Source: Mesostigma viride
Taxonomy: Eukaryota; Streptophyta; Mesostigmatophyceae; Mesostigmatales; Mesostigmataceae
DNA length: 42,000 nucleotides
Direction: 5' to 3'
Assembly: GCA_009746045.1 (NCBI GenBank)
Contig: RPFO01000891.1
Coordinates: forward strand, 663,699 to 705,698
Within the stretch, counting starts at the first letter, position 1; each line of letters starts with the position of its first letter. A model generated the notes under the pieces. The model saw only the letters and a program-made list of their open reading frames with translations, made no database searches and had not been told where the DNA came from. Of this stretch, positions 11,956 through 22,047 are shown piece by piece. Both the position numbers and the translations under genes were made by a program.

Positions 11956-13872
11956 AACCCATGGTGGTCGAACTCTGACTGTTTTGTGTGCACGCGCAGG
12001 TGACATGGCATCCCAAGTCCTCTGCAAGCTGGCTGCACAATGTGCGCAAGGTGAGGGAGCTGCCACGTCGGTGCACATGCGCAGGACGATCGCGCCTGCG
12101 TGTTGTCAGCCTTGCTTGGCATGCACGCAGGTGCGCGATGCTGGGGCATGTATTGTTTTTGCCACATAGGTATCGGTAACCTAACACATCACACGTATTC
12201 ATAGGATTCAAGTTGACCCCAAGTGCCAGACTGCGAGCTTTCGATTGGCAAGGCACCAAGCCTCAAACCTATTGTAGCCTAACGGCCGGGAATGGTTGGG
12301 GCATGTGGGGGGCGGGATAGGCTCGAGAATGCTCTGCAACAAAAACTGGCGAGGACGGGCGGCCATGGACCCCAGGGCAATGTGCTAGTGCAAGACTGCT
12401 AAGGCTGAGTGTACGTTTACGTGGTATCACAAAGTGTCCATCACAGATTCTTATTATTATTATTTTTAGTGGGTTCTTACAATAGAGTCCTCCCATGAAT
12501 AAATGGACAATCATTAATAGAATGGTACAATAGAATACATCCCCCCCGTCAGAAAGATCCACAAGCTCTCTGGGGAGTTGTACTCGGTAGGCATTGTGTG
12601 CCGGGCGCTTACATCGCAACCGAGGAATGACATCCAAGGACGTTTCGAACCAACAGTTTGTCCTGCCCTGCCCTGCCCTGCCTTATTCATGCTCTTCAAA
12701 TACCAGTTGCCGCAGACTCATTTGAGCGTTGGCAGTCCGTCACATTAGTGGCGATGGTGGGCTTGATGCTGATGCTGCACCACGGTGTATGCCTCATGGT
12801 GTTTCCTAATTGCCGGTGTGCATGCCCAGGTGCTGGAGGTGCTACGGCACAAGGCGTCAATGCCGCTGGACTACCTTTGGTCCGAGCTGGACATCGTCCG
12901 CGGTGACGTCAAGGTCACATGTGGACTATTGGAACAGGTGAGGGCACACACACCCATGTCTTGCTTACTCTAGTACCTGGTCTTTCAAAAGCGCTGCTGT
13001 TGGCGTGCTCGGTGACGCGAGTGCTTGATTTATTGAAGTGCTTTGGTTACTAGATCCGGGGGCATTATCGCTGGCTCGCAGGCGCTCTGCAGTGGTGCCT
13101 GTGACACAACGCACAGTCACTGGCTACGGTGACCTCCCGGTGGGCCCATCCACTCACCCGCACCAATTATGTCATACACATTGAGCAGGTGGGGAGCTGA
13201 GATATCATCATGTCTTTTGTACAGAATAGAGTTTGACTCATTCTGGCGATCACGATTAGTCTTCTGTACGCCCTGTGCTCTGATGAGATTAACTTTTATC
13301 TTAGGTATGCTCTAGATGAGACTAAGTTTTTCTTACAGAGCTGCCACCTACAGGCACAAGACAGCAAGTTTGATGATGGGGCGAATGCATGTAGCAGCGC
13401 ATAGTGGAGTGATCTGCTCCATGGATTTCCACCAGCCTGGGATCTGTGTATTACGCCAGGTGTCAATTGCGTGTTTCTGGATGATTCTGGATAGTTACTC
13501 TTGAGCAGCTGTCTTACATTTTCTCCAGATCTCTTGTTAGTTCTAGGAATACTGCTTGTAGTCAAAGAAGAACGCTGTCTGCAAGAAGCAGACATGCTTC
13601 ATTGGGATCTACTGAGAAACCCTGCAGGGCAGTTGCTTCCTTCCTTGGTGGAGCGTGGCTGGCACAGCTGGCAACCTGTGTGGCTGACTGCCACATGCCT
13701 GCTCATGCTTCTAATGCTAGCCACACATGTTGGTGTCTGGTTGCTTGCTCGCCAGCATGTTTGATCGCCAACTGGTCACTGACACAAGCCATTACTGAGC
13801 TCGTGTGTTGCCTTTGCTTCGCAGATCCGACAAGTATACAAGCCGCGGAAACGTAGAACTGCCGGCAACTAG
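99..13872 (+). CDS. Multi-exon gene (3' part) for a protein with four calponin-homology domains
   Basis: I assembled this gene by joining coding islands whose GT-AG borders and phases agree. Exons: 99-269, 957 to 1313 (or 1262), 2596-2671, 3077-3144, 3612-3692, 4204-4279, 4751-4971, 5330-5446, 6097-6183, 6634-6683, 7343-7397, 8761-8810, 10081-10708, 11268-11345, 12000-12050, 12830-12937 and 13825-13872, ending in TAG at 13870-13872. Phase-1 and phase-2 junctions all restore frame, which strongly supports the model. The protein has four divergent CH repeats, each with an NG/DG-x-x-(L/F)-C-(Q/R) core, separated by low-complexity linkers. CH domains commonly bind actin, microtubules or signalling partners, so a cytoskeletal role is inferred. 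Four CH domains recall fimbrin, but no EF-hands are visible and the repeats are too divergent to call it that. The ATG at 99 directly follows a pyrimidine-rich CAG, and the first CH repeat lacks its N-terminal helix, so the true start is probably left of the window. The exon 2 end is uncertain: two phase-0 donors (1263, 1314) fit. Confidence 0.8.
314..404. repeat. 10-bp minisatellite in intron
   Basis: About nine tandem copies of GATGGGCAAG/C in the first intron (270-956). The array makes several short overlapping ORFs that are not genes. The rest of this intron shows nothing recognisable. Confidence 0.85.
1581..2226. repeat. 38-bp minisatellite with 114-bp higher-order period
   Basis: About 17 diverged copies of a 38-bp unit starting GACTGGATGTGAGTGGGG. 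At the left end three variant units form a 114-bp block (1581-1694) that is repeated almost exactly at 1695-1808. It lies in the intron between exon 957 and exon 2596. Because 38 is not a multiple of 3, it opens long spurious ORFs in more than one minus-strand frame. The remaining intron sequence (to 2595) has no recognisable feature. Confidence 0.9.
2596..4971 (+). other. CH domain 2 (five exons) and linker
   Basis: Exons 2596-2671, 3077-3144, 3612-3692, 4204-4279 and 4751-4971 join in frame. The order is a helix containing AVKAWLDQL, the core NPLTNGVFVCRL, a middle segment ending RTNFE, then LVIRRLREHF, and a last helix with NKRAVLQLLRFLME. The joins at 2671/3077 and 4279/4751 each complete a split codon (Asn, Gly), which supports them. 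The rest of exon 4751-4971 encodes a Gly/Ser/Tyr-rich acidic linker leading to CH domain 3. Confidence 0.75.
3796..3861. repeat. (CA)n microsatellite
   Basis: Nearly perfect CA dinucleotide run of about 33 repeats in the intron 3693-4203. The remainder of that intron has no recognisable feature. Confidence 0.95.
5306..5323. repeat. Poly-C run at a splice acceptor
   Basis: About 17-18 consecutive C residues directly before TTGCAG, the acceptor of exon 5330-5446. It serves as an unusually homopolymeric polypyrimidine tract. Confidence 0.85.
5534..5570. repeat. (ATG)n microsatellite
   Basis: Twelve consecutive ATG trinucleotides in intron 5447-6096. The other ~600 bases of this intron show nothing I can identify. 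Confidence 0.95.
6333..6534. repeat. 14-bp minisatellite (GGCTTTATTCTATC/A)
   Basis: About 14 tandem copies of a 14-bp unit alternating between CTATC and CTATA variants, in the intron 6184-6633. It is AT-rich and pyrimidine-biased, and contrasts with the GC-rich exons on both sides. Confidence 0.9.
6684..7342 (+). other. Intron with no recognisable content
   Basis: Intron between exons 6634-6683 and 7343-7397, with donor GTACGT and acceptor GGCAG. I see no gene, structured RNA or strong repeat in it. Confidence 0.6.
7398..8760 (+). other. Large intron (1.36 kb)
   Basis: Intron with donor GTGGGT and acceptor TTTGCAG. Apart from the 35-bp array near its 3' end, I see no coding signal, RNA gene or mobile-element signature in it. 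Confidence 0.6.
8604..8735. repeat. 35-bp tandem repeat, about four copies
   Basis: Diverged repeat with core GCCTGTTGGGTGCGC followed by a T-rich stretch and GCTCATCTT. The TTGGG cores fall at about 8616, 8651, 8686 and 8720. It lies just before the acceptor of exon 8761-8810 and supplies pyrimidine-rich sequence there. Confidence 0.75.
8811..10080 (+). other. Large intron (1.27 kb)
   Basis: Intron with donor GTGAGG and acceptor ACCACAG. It contains a 22-bp palindromic doublet and an AT-rich TTAATTAATTA stretch near 9930. I see no supported gene. Confidence 0.6.
9068..9111. repeat. 22-bp direct repeat with internal palindrome
   Basis: Two adjacent exact copies of GGTCCCCTCTCGACGTCGAG plus CG. 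Each contains the 12-bp palindrome CTCGACGTCGAG. Confidence 0.9.
10815..10984. repeat. 85-bp tandem duplication
   Basis: Two nearly identical 85-bp copies, each starting GCTATGTATTGATATAGG, with the junction at 10899/10900. They differ at only a few positions, so the duplication is recent. It lies in the intron after exon 10081-10708. Confidence 0.9.
11922..11955. repeat. (CT)n(AT)n microsatellite
   Basis: Run of CT followed directly by a run of AT, about 45 bp upstream of the acceptor of exon 12000-12050. Confidence 0.9.
12051..13824 (+). other. Introns around exon 12830-12937
   Basis: Two introns (12051-12829 and 12938-13824). The first has a short CTGCC pentanucleotide array near 12660-12681 and a TTA-rich stretch near 12450. 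I see no supported gene or RNA in either. Confidence 0.55.
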
Positions 13873-14500
13873 CTACGCTGAGCCATAATTATGGAACAGT
13901 AAACGTCAAGGATTACATGGACCTGGGTAGTGGAATACAACCTATATTAATTCTGAGGGGATGCAAACACCTCAAGTGCTTGCTCTTCTGCCAATGTCCT
14001 GCTCATGAGCCAGGCCAACTCCACTTTTTTGACAATTTTGAAAGAGGGTAGCGACTGCCGGTGTACTTGCAGTCTTACTAGGCAGGGGTAACCTTGGGGA
14101 CCAAAGGTTGTTCAGGGGGTCGATCCTTCAGCCAGTTTGTTGCAGTTCTGAGCGTCAAAACTGCCTTCATTGTATGAGTGGATGTTTAGAGCACTATGCC
14201 AGACGTATTTATCAAAGACGGGTACAGGAGCTACAAAACCTTCTACACATGCACATGGTACTGCCAATTATTTACAATTTAAAACCAATTATTTCCATCG
14301 AATTAAAGTTGATACGACAGCTGTCTGGCTAGCCGCACGTGCATGCACATGCATGTCAATATGGAATACATGTGCATCACTCTCTCCATTCAATTGGAGG
14401 ACTGTGCATACATGTGCATATGAGCTGGTACGTTTTCGATCACGGGTTATACGTGGTACATGCAACTAATTTCGCCTATAATTCAATTGGACCATGGGCA
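13873..14500. other. 3' flank of the CH-domain gene
   Basis: AT-richer sequence after the TAG stop. It should contain the 3' UTR and polyadenylation site, but I cannot pick a convincing signal. No coding signal is seen before the reverse-transcriptase remnant begins. Confidence 0.5.
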
Positions 14501-14509
14501 GTGATGTGA

Positions 14510-15530
14510 GTACGTGGCGGTGAGAGATCTTTTGCATGGCGTTCTGCAACCGTGTCCTGCTCTCTGACGAGTCTCCGCCTGCTGAGTGGCAGACGGCCAT
14601 CCGCGTCAGGCTGTACAAGAAGGGCTCTGCATGCTGCTGACCCCGGTATAACTATCGGGGTGTGTATACGTGCCTCGAGAGCGCCGCGCTGAAGGTCTTC
14701 ATGCGCATGATGCTGCACAGGCTCCGCGCCGCGCTGGACCCACACCTGGGTGAGTCTCAGATGGGTTTCCGGCGTGGTCATAACACTGTCATGGATCATG
14801 TGTTTGTCGCGCGCCGGTTGATGGAGGAGGTGCGTCACCTTTGCCCTGACAGTTCGCCGCTGGTCTTCATTTTTTTTTACTATATCAAGGCCTTTGACAC
14901 GGTCCTCTGGGAGGCTCTTTGGGCCATCCTAGCTCTGGATCGGGTACCACATGTATTTATTGCTGCCATTCGTCGACGGTATGAGGGCTCACCGACAGGC
15001 AGTAATGCGGACTGCGGAAGGCACCACCCCACCATTCCCCCTTCACCAATCACCACGGGGTGTGGCAAGGCTATGTCCTGTCCCCATACCTGGTCATTAA
15101 ATTGTCGTGGATCACGTCATGCGCAGGGCACGTACGTGCGCGCTTTACAGCCTTTACTGCTCTTCAGGGGGGTCGAGGCTTGGACATCCTTAATGAGCGC
15201 GAGCACAGCGGGGTTGGCACTGGCTACCGCCTGGCCGACCTGATTTATGCGGACGACACCACCCTAGCTCATCGCGCGCCCCGAGCACATTCAGACCTGG
15301 CTGGACTGTCTGGGCTTGGAGGCGAGGGCGGTGGGGTTGGACTGAGATTAGTGTCAAAACTGGGGCGATGGTGATTGGGGCCTCCAGTCGCCCACCGCTG
15401 CTGCGCCTGCTCGATGGGACGGAGGTCCCGTTCCGTGACCGCTTCAAACTGTTGGGGACGGAGCTGGCTCCCTGACACCGCCGACGATGTGGACATCCGC
15501 ATCGGCCTGGCCTGGCCTGTAACTGCTGGT
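14510..15530 (+). mobile_element. Degenerate non-LTR (LINE-type) reverse transcriptase
   Basis: Successive reverse-transcriptase motifs are readable on the + strand but not in one frame. The first block has LYKKGS, NYRG, MGFRRGHNT and KAFDTV, with a TGA stop at 14638-14640 inside it. A second frame carries WQGYVLSP and the catalytic YADD (15246-15257). A third frame continues with KTGAMVIGA and a FKLLG segment. That is at least one stop and two frameshifts, so it is a dead copy. The order and spacing match the LINE RT family. The Asp of the usual F-x-D-x-x-KAFD motif is replaced (FYYIKAFD). No endonuclease domain or poly(A) tail is seen, so it is truncated. Confidence 0.85.
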
Positions 15531-15599
15531 ATTCCCAACCAAATGATGACCCCAATGGCTCAAACTGTTCAGCAACTAATTGTTTATCATCCCTGAAGT

Positions 15600-16290
15600 G
15601 GTAGGTGCCTAGCTCTTATAACATAATTCAAAATGCACATTCTACCAAAAATGAAAACGCGCGTCTTGACCCCCCTGACTTTGACGGTAGTTATACATGG
15701 CCTACCCTGCACTATATATGTAATTTCTGGCCTGCGCTGGTTGTCTCCTTGATGTAAGGTTGTGATGTATCAACCCGAAGGGCAACTCATGGACATTCTC
15801 ATTTGCCCCCAAGGACAACCATTGGATATGGTACCGCAGACGTAGCTTGCATGGATGGCATCTGGTTTGCAAAATTGTGAAGTGCATCGGCAGTATTTCT
15901 GCCCATTTAGGTGAGGGGTTAAGCAAAATACGCAAGCTCCCCTGGCGCGCAGACATACTTAGTAGTCCCCGCATGAAAAGCGCGAATCTGCGCGCATGCA
16001 ACCTTGCGATTCCAATCAACTGATTTGCAGCTTGGCGGACTGCGGTACTATCAGTACTGTAGTCAGCGTGCACGGCGCGGCACATGACGGCACTTTTGTG
16101 GTATCAGTAAGTCTGACAGGTACTCACACGCACTGCCGTGTGGCGGCTGGCTGGCTGCACCCGGCGGGGCTCGGGCCGGGGCACCTGTATTCCGGCAGTT
16201 GCGGCAGCCGGCCCGCCTTTCTCACAAATGAATCATTATGAAAAGATTCCTGGTATGGAAAAACAGGAAACTGGACTTTGGGTGGCTTTG
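15600..16290. other. Intergenic, no recognised gene
   Basis: Between the RT remnant and the dispersed repeat at 16294. Short ORFs occur on both strands, but none resembles a known family or shows coding-like composition. Confidence 0.5.
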
Positions 16291-16293
16291 ATC

Positions 16294-16369
16294 ATGCTGC
16301 AGCTGGACGGATCGGGCTTGACGAGAGCTGTCCAATGCCGTATAGAAGTCCGTGAGAGGAGGAGGGGGT
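16294..16369 (+). repeat. Dispersed ~75-bp repeat, copy 1
   Basis: Shares the order ATGCTGCAGCTG, TCGGGCTTGA, AATGCCGTATAGAAGTCCGT and AGGAGGGGGT with 20456-20527, with a few indels and substitutions. It lies about 35 bp left of the 16406 TIR element. Confidence 0.85.
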
Positions 16370-16405
16370 AGGATGCTAGCCTAATTCTACCGTTAAGTTG
16401 CGTTA

Positions 16406-19400
16406 CCGCGCTAAGTTGCGACGCCCACATCACCTAAAAATGGCCTTTTTTGTTACATGGGGTCATATCTCCCACGCATATAGTCAGATCGGGGTGCCTT
16501 CCTGGACGTAAGGTCCCCCTAGGACCCTGTTCACATCACATAACTTGGGGGGCCAACTGACCTATTTTTAGCATCAAACCGTGACGTGGAAAAGGGCAAA
16601 AAACGATGTTTTCCAGGCATATGGAGGCATAGCAGCCACACACAAGTAGTAAATGTAGTCCAATTCAGCAGGAGATGGTTATGCTTATTAATTTACATCC
16701 AAAGACAAAAACCGCCCTTAAGTATGCAATGTAGGACCAAACTATGTGCTATAATTCTGGCATACATGAGCCAAAACACCGTTTTGGTGCATTATTTTCA
16801 AACTTATGAAGCCCTTGCCAGCACATATGTGGCCCAATCATGCCAGAATTCGTCACATTAATAGCACAATACTTGAATTTACACTAGAACACAAGTTGGA
16901 CATATTAGGACCACTGCCGGCCCACTAAAAGTGACGGATGAAACCAGAAATAGAGCGATTTTTGCCAAAATACTCCATATTCTGTGCCATTGTCTTAGAA
17001 AACTTTGCATTCTTCACTCAATTATCGTCATGGCTGTCATGGGATTCATATACATGCCACTGGGGCTGGATACATTAACCAACACAGACTCAAAAAGCGA
17101 TCATCAAGGGACAAAATCACCATCAATCACAGTACTTACTGGCATTCGGAACAAGCACCATAGTGCCTACAAGCCTCAAGAAGGGGAGCTTGGCTGACCA
17201 GTCGTGCCTGTCGGCTGACCAGTCTCTTTTCTAAAGGGGCCCCGCTCGGCAGCACACACAATCTCCTTTGCAGTACTTGGCCCACTCTGCTGGGCACCCT
17301 TGCTGTGCGTGTCTAATAGCAGCTAATCCAAATATATATCTGCCAGGTGCCTCTCTGCTACATGGAAATACAAAGCGCAATCAAGGACAGCAGCGGCTTG
17401 GGCTCAGCACCTAGCTGCCTACCATTCAATTGAGCTCAGCACCTAGCTGCTGTACAACATGATTCTGCATCAGTGCCTGTCCTAATTGCGCCCCCCGCCC
17501 CCTTGCCATCATCGTCATGCTCATCATAGTCTTTAGAACGTGCAGTGAACTCCAACCCTTGGACAGTCCATAGGTCACTAAGAATCTGTGCATGTAATGC
17601 TATCTCTTCTCAGTTGAACTCATCTACCACCCTCTCGGCTCTCATGGCCAGTCGTGTCATCTCTCATGTAATCCACCTAGGTTTGTCGTGGCCACTGATC
17701 TTTCAGCCCCTCCTGACAGCAAAATCTGGGCAAACACACTGTTGACATCACCCGTCCTTTTTAGCCTACATGTATGGCTCTTCATATTTATCCTTATCCC
17801 ATCCCTCAACACACCAAGAATTGTCTATTCATCCCCCTTGCATAGGTGGTGCATAACTGCGGCGTGATGGGGGATTGCCGAAAATAGGTGTAAAATGCAT
17901 GGGATGGCACGGGGAGGCTCACACTCATCTGTTTACAATCACACTCATGAGCTAACAATGTCCCTCTCTGCTTTTGACACTGCATGCACATGCATTTCCT
18001 ACCAGCTATATCAAGCCTTTAGTGTGGTTTGGTGCATCAAGAGAAATGGCAGGTCAGCTGAGTGCATCAGACCACATTTGTGTTAAGTGTACGCTTGCAA
18101 CGCTGTTTGCCCACCGCATGGAGCTCCCCTTTCGGACAGTGGCACAAGTAGCACTTACACCTGACTCCCAGCCGCTCTCGCTGCCCATGCTAGCAACAAG
18201 AACAAATGCATGGTCCCCATCCCAACGTAAGGTGCATCACATTGATGGCCCTGCCATCACCTAGCAGTGTGCCACCCCTCTCCACCTCAACCTAATCTGA
18301 AAGGCCAGGGCCCCAACAAACCTTTCAAGATATGGCACTCCTCAAAGAAGGCAACCCCTAAAAGAAGGCGAGGCAGTCTAGGTCTAGGGGGGCTTTGGGT
18401 AAGTTAAAAGATGATAGAGTTCACTAACACAGGCCACGGCAACGACAACCTGCTTCACCCGCTGCATCCATACATCACAAGCCATAAACTGCACAGCCTG
18501 GCATGATTGCCTAAGGGTCACGTGATCCAAGATGCCCTTCAGGCTCACCCCAGCACACCGGCCCATCCTCGCCACCCCACTGGTCATAGTAATCTACAGT
18601 GGCATCAAACTCCTCTAGGACAGAGTGCAGTAAAGGCAACATAGACGTCCTGACACAATTGAATAAGAACGTGGCTGCTACCTACTGCCCTTAAATAAAA
18701 ATGTCGATTGCTTGCACACATACGCATTCGATTCTTCAAGCAAGCATGCTAACACCTTCACAGCACATCCCAAGGTTGACATCCATCGAGCTTTGTCAAC
18801 AAGCATGACTTCCTGATGCAAACTTAGCTGTCAAGCTAGGAGGAGGAAAGCTAGGTAAAGAGGTGAGATAGACCCCCCCACAGCACCTTCCTGCACCAAA
18901 ACCATGACAATATCATCCAGAGCTTGCTAAATACGTACAGCTAACCGGTAGCGGGCGACCTTGCAGTCCAGGTTCAGCGCGAACATCTCGTGTCAGCACC
19001 AGGCGGAGATGGCGGACGCGAACCCACAATTCTATAAAAGCGAGTCATAAGACTATTTCGGGGAGCGGTGAACGGCTTGGAACACCGAAGGTATGCCGCG
19101 ACAAAAGCCTGAAGTTTTTCTCGGAAATACACGCCTGGATGTGGATTAGGGCAGCGTTGTCGTGCTTGTGCTTGCGTTGCGAGCAGGCAACCAGTGTTTC
19201 TTGCAGTGTCGAGCAGTAACAGATGGTGGCGCGAGAGCAATATGTGACTTTTAGATCATGGCTACACAGCTTACACCTCCGCAGGCATGTTGGAACAAGC
19301 CCCGCCATGCCGTGAGCCGAAAAAAAGGAAGAAACGCATCAACCAAGGACGGTCGTAAACGTCACTGAAAACAGCAAAATCTGACCTGCCGGCAGGTAAT

Positions 19401-19887
19401 GCAACAGCCTGGAAAATGTGATTCGTTTCTCGAAAAACTGATTAGCGCTCGTGAAAGTAGACTTGAAGCCCATTCGGATTCGACCTTTTGGGAATTGTGA
19501 GCTTCCAACAAAAAAGTTTCCCCCACAATTAATAAACATGCATTTTCGCTGCCAATTCCAGATCTGGCCGACACAAAAAAACAGCGTCTCAGTTTGCGAA
19601 TTATTTTGACGCATGAACATACGCGAATAATATCTACCATGCATCATCGCAAAGCAGGAGAGTTTACGCGTCGTTTGCATCCATCGCAGCGACTTAACAT
19701 ACATAATTGACTTTTGACTGATATTCCGGCGGACATAGGGTCGACAGCCATGCGAGGTGGAATTTTTCTGGTCCCGTCGTCCTCAACGCGACGCGTTCGC
19801 GCCAAAATTCCCAGGATCTCATGTAACCGGACGGACCGATTTTAGGTGATGTGCCGAATTTTAGGCGTCGATCGCAACTTAACGCGG
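16406..19887. mobile_element. 3.5-kb element with terminal inverted repeats
   Basis: The left end (CCGCGCTAAGTTGCGACGCC... then CATCACCTAAAA) is matched in inverse orientation at 19838-19887 (TTTTAGGTGATG ... GGCGTC, TCGCAACTTAACGCGG), giving TIRs of about 35-45 bp with a small insertion in the right arm. TA dinucleotides flank both ends (16404-16405, 19888-19889), compatible with a TA target-site duplication. The interior has only short ORFs (longest about 120 aa on the - strand near 19339-19704), none recognised as a transposase. It is best read as a non-autonomous or decayed DNA transposon. Confidence 0.6.
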
Positions 19888-19889
19888 TA

Positions 19890-20455
19890 ATGACTGTTTC
19901 GATATAAGTGGTTTCCGGTGAAATGGGTGTTAGTTTATTTCCATATATAACAGTTAAGGTGACCCAGGTATGCCAAAAATAGCCTGAAATGCCTAGTAGT
20001 TGTGCCTAAATTGGGGGATATAAGTGGTTTACAATGAGGCCGAGCTCGGCAGGGAACTAAGAACCCGGATTCCCGGAACACAGGCACAGAACATAGCTGG
20101 CGCCAGGCTACGGCAGGATGAACTGCAAGCCGGATCTGAACTGAGGTGAACCAGCAAAGTCGTAGCTGCTCATCCTCGCTATCAGCATATCACCTAGCCA
20201 TCCCGCAGCGCCCCAGCCTCGCCGCATCCAGAAATGGTAATTGGTACGACATCCCGTAAACCCCTAGTCCCACGTTTAAGATTTTCCAGAATTAAGATCT
20301 TGAGACCCTGGATTTTCCTCTACTAGTAGTAGAATGTTAATAATGGTTTAAGTAGAATCGAATCACAGTATTAAGACTATTTAAGATCGTGAGACCTGGA
20401 TTGGCCGTACCCGAATCTTGAAAGTGGAGCTAGGGGTGTACCTTGAGCTCCCTTG
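19890..20455. other. Intergenic between repeats
   Basis: No gene recognised. A short motif, ATATAAGTGGTTT, occurs twice (near 19902 and 20018), so part of this stretch is probably also repeat-derived. Confidence 0.45.
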
Positions 20456-20527
20456 ATGCTGCAGCTGAATCGGGCTTGATGACAGCTGTCGAATGCCGTA
20501 TAGAAGTCCGTCAGAGTAGGAGGGGGT
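20456..20527 (+). repeat. Dispersed ~75-bp repeat, copy 2
   Basis: Second copy of the repeat at 16294-16369, in the same orientation and about 60 bp left of the 20587 TIR element. Confidence 0.85.
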
Positions 20528-20586
20528 TGTTCAGAACTGGTTCAGAGAGAATCCTGAAGGTATCCAACTATATTAAAAACCAATTA

Positions 20587-21652
20587 CAGGCATTCACGCC
20601 TTAAGTTGGGTTCGAGGGTTTCTTGGGGTCAACCCAACTTAAGGCGTGAACCCAACTTAAGCCGTTACGTTACCATAACTTGCGACCCCCAGCCCTGCTG
20701 AACTTCAGGGTGTCTTTTGAACTGGACTTCAGCTAGGGTGTCTTTTGAAAGCTCTCGTCAAGGCCGATCGAACTGCACTAAAGAATTCACCATCAAAGTC
20801 GTATTTCGGGTCGGAACTTTGATGCAAGTCCTCAAACCGGCTGTGGGCAGGTGAAGCACCCCACCGTGCGCTAGCCAAAACTTGGTGTGCTGCACTATAG
20901 GGCATGCGCGTTCTATGCGCGGTAAGCGTGGCTATTTACTGTCTCTCTAGCCTCGTCTTCCCTAGTAGCATCCGGACTCGAACAGTAATCCCGTCCGGGC
21001 GCATGGCCACTGTCACCAGGACAGTCTGGTCTAATAACGGTGAACGGTTTAGTGCACGTGAATGCCTACAACGTTGCTGATCCCGGCGAAATATGTCGCC
21101 ATGTCAGAGAGCGCAGCAACCCTTACTACGACAAGAAGGCCATAGCCGTTCAATTTTAGCTGGTTTGACAGCTTGCCCTTGCCACCTGCCTTCTCGCCTG
21201 TGGTGTCTCGTTTCTGCTTTTTGTTGGACGCTGCCCCGCTGCCCGAAAAGGCGAAAACAGTGCGTTCCATTTCCAGCCTTATCAGTTTTGTCGGCCATTG
21301 TGTCGGCGCATTTATGATGGGTTCTAATGTGACGAACGCGTTTGAACAGCAAGCCGTTTGCCCATGTATATAATACAATGATGACTGATTTCAGCGCCCA
21401 ACTGACCAAGACATGCAGTGAATTTTATAGATCCTTAGTGTTGGATGGCGCGGAAACCCTGTCGGACCACCGGCGCGGGAAAAAACTCAAGTCGCGGCAG
21501 TAAAAAATCAGTGCCACACCGCGCTAGAAGCCCCTACACGCCTTAAGTTGGGTTTTTCCTAGTACAGCCATCAGCCTTAAGTTGGGTTCACCATGCTGCC
21601 AGCCAACTGCGACCCAACTTAAGCCAACCCAACTTAAAAGCGTGAATGCCTG
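20587..21652. mobile_element. 1.07-kb TIR element with subterminal hairpin
   Basis: The left end CAGGCATTCACGCC-TTAAGTTGGG is mirrored at the right end (...CCCAACTTAAAAGCGTGAATGCCTG), giving TIRs of about 26 bp. TA flanks both ends (20585-20586, 21653-21654). The left end contains a perfect 18-bp inverted repeat (arms 20595-20612 and 20631-20648, 18-nt loop). The word TTAAGTTGGG or its complement recurs several times near both ends. Interior minus-strand ORFs of about 100 aa (21049-21409) match no family I know. It is probably a non-autonomous DNA transposon. Confidence 0.7.
20595..20648. repeat. Perfect 18-bp hairpin
   Basis: CACGCCTTAAGTTGGGTT and its exact reverse complement separated by 18 nt. 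It forms the subterminal stem of the element at 20587-21652. Confidence 0.9.
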
Positions 21653-21654
21653 TA

Positions 21655-22047
21655 TCCTAACTAGTAAACAAAGTACACGCCGACATTCCAAACGTTTTTT
21701 GTACGTCAACACGTTGGTCTGGTTCCATCGATCCCCGGTTTATTTTTCGGGGAAATGGGTATATTTTATTAGCCAATTATGGACCAAAGAGGTGAGAGGG
21801 GAAATGAGTATGAGCGAATCCTAATTAAGGTGGGCACACACACGTGTGGCGGTGACAGGTGAAAGGCTAATAGGGCGCGTTATTAGACCAGGGAAGCCAT
21901 TGGACCTGAGTAATGTCGCCATGAGGCATACTGGTGAATAGTGAATACCTGATTACGGCCCAGTAGATCATGAAAAAGCTGGAGCGGGCTGGGCTTGTCG
22001 TTATTGGGCCCTGGGTCCCACACCCTGTGATGTTCTTGAGCTAACAG
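21655..22047. other. Intergenic, no recognised gene
   Basis: No supported gene. The string TCGATCCCCGGTTTA near 21729 recurs near 23212, and a 30-bp segment near 21458 (CTGTCGGACCACCGGCG) recurs near 23493, hinting at old related repeats around the minus-strand remnant. Confidence 0.45.

Larger units (their letters stand above)
10081..13872 (+). other. Long linker exon and CH domain 4 with C-terminus
   Basis: Exon 10081-10708 (628 nt) first encodes about 190 residues of His-, Pro-, Gly- and Ser-rich low-complexity sequence, then EEAALRLWLQQLGV, the first helix of CH domain 4. Exons 11268-11345 (core VRDGVVLCRLVGQM), 12000-12050 (...WLHNVRK), 12830-12937 (VLEVLRHKASMPLDYLW, then GLLEQ) and 13825-13872 complete it. 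The last exon encodes a short basic tail (KPRKRR) and the stop. The 8810/10081 junction rebuilds an Arg codon from two bases plus one base. Confidence 0.77.

Noticed and set aside
19339-19704. 121-codon minus-strand ORF inside the 3.5-kb TIR element
   Set aside because: No match to a transposase or other family that I can recognise; not enough to call a gene.
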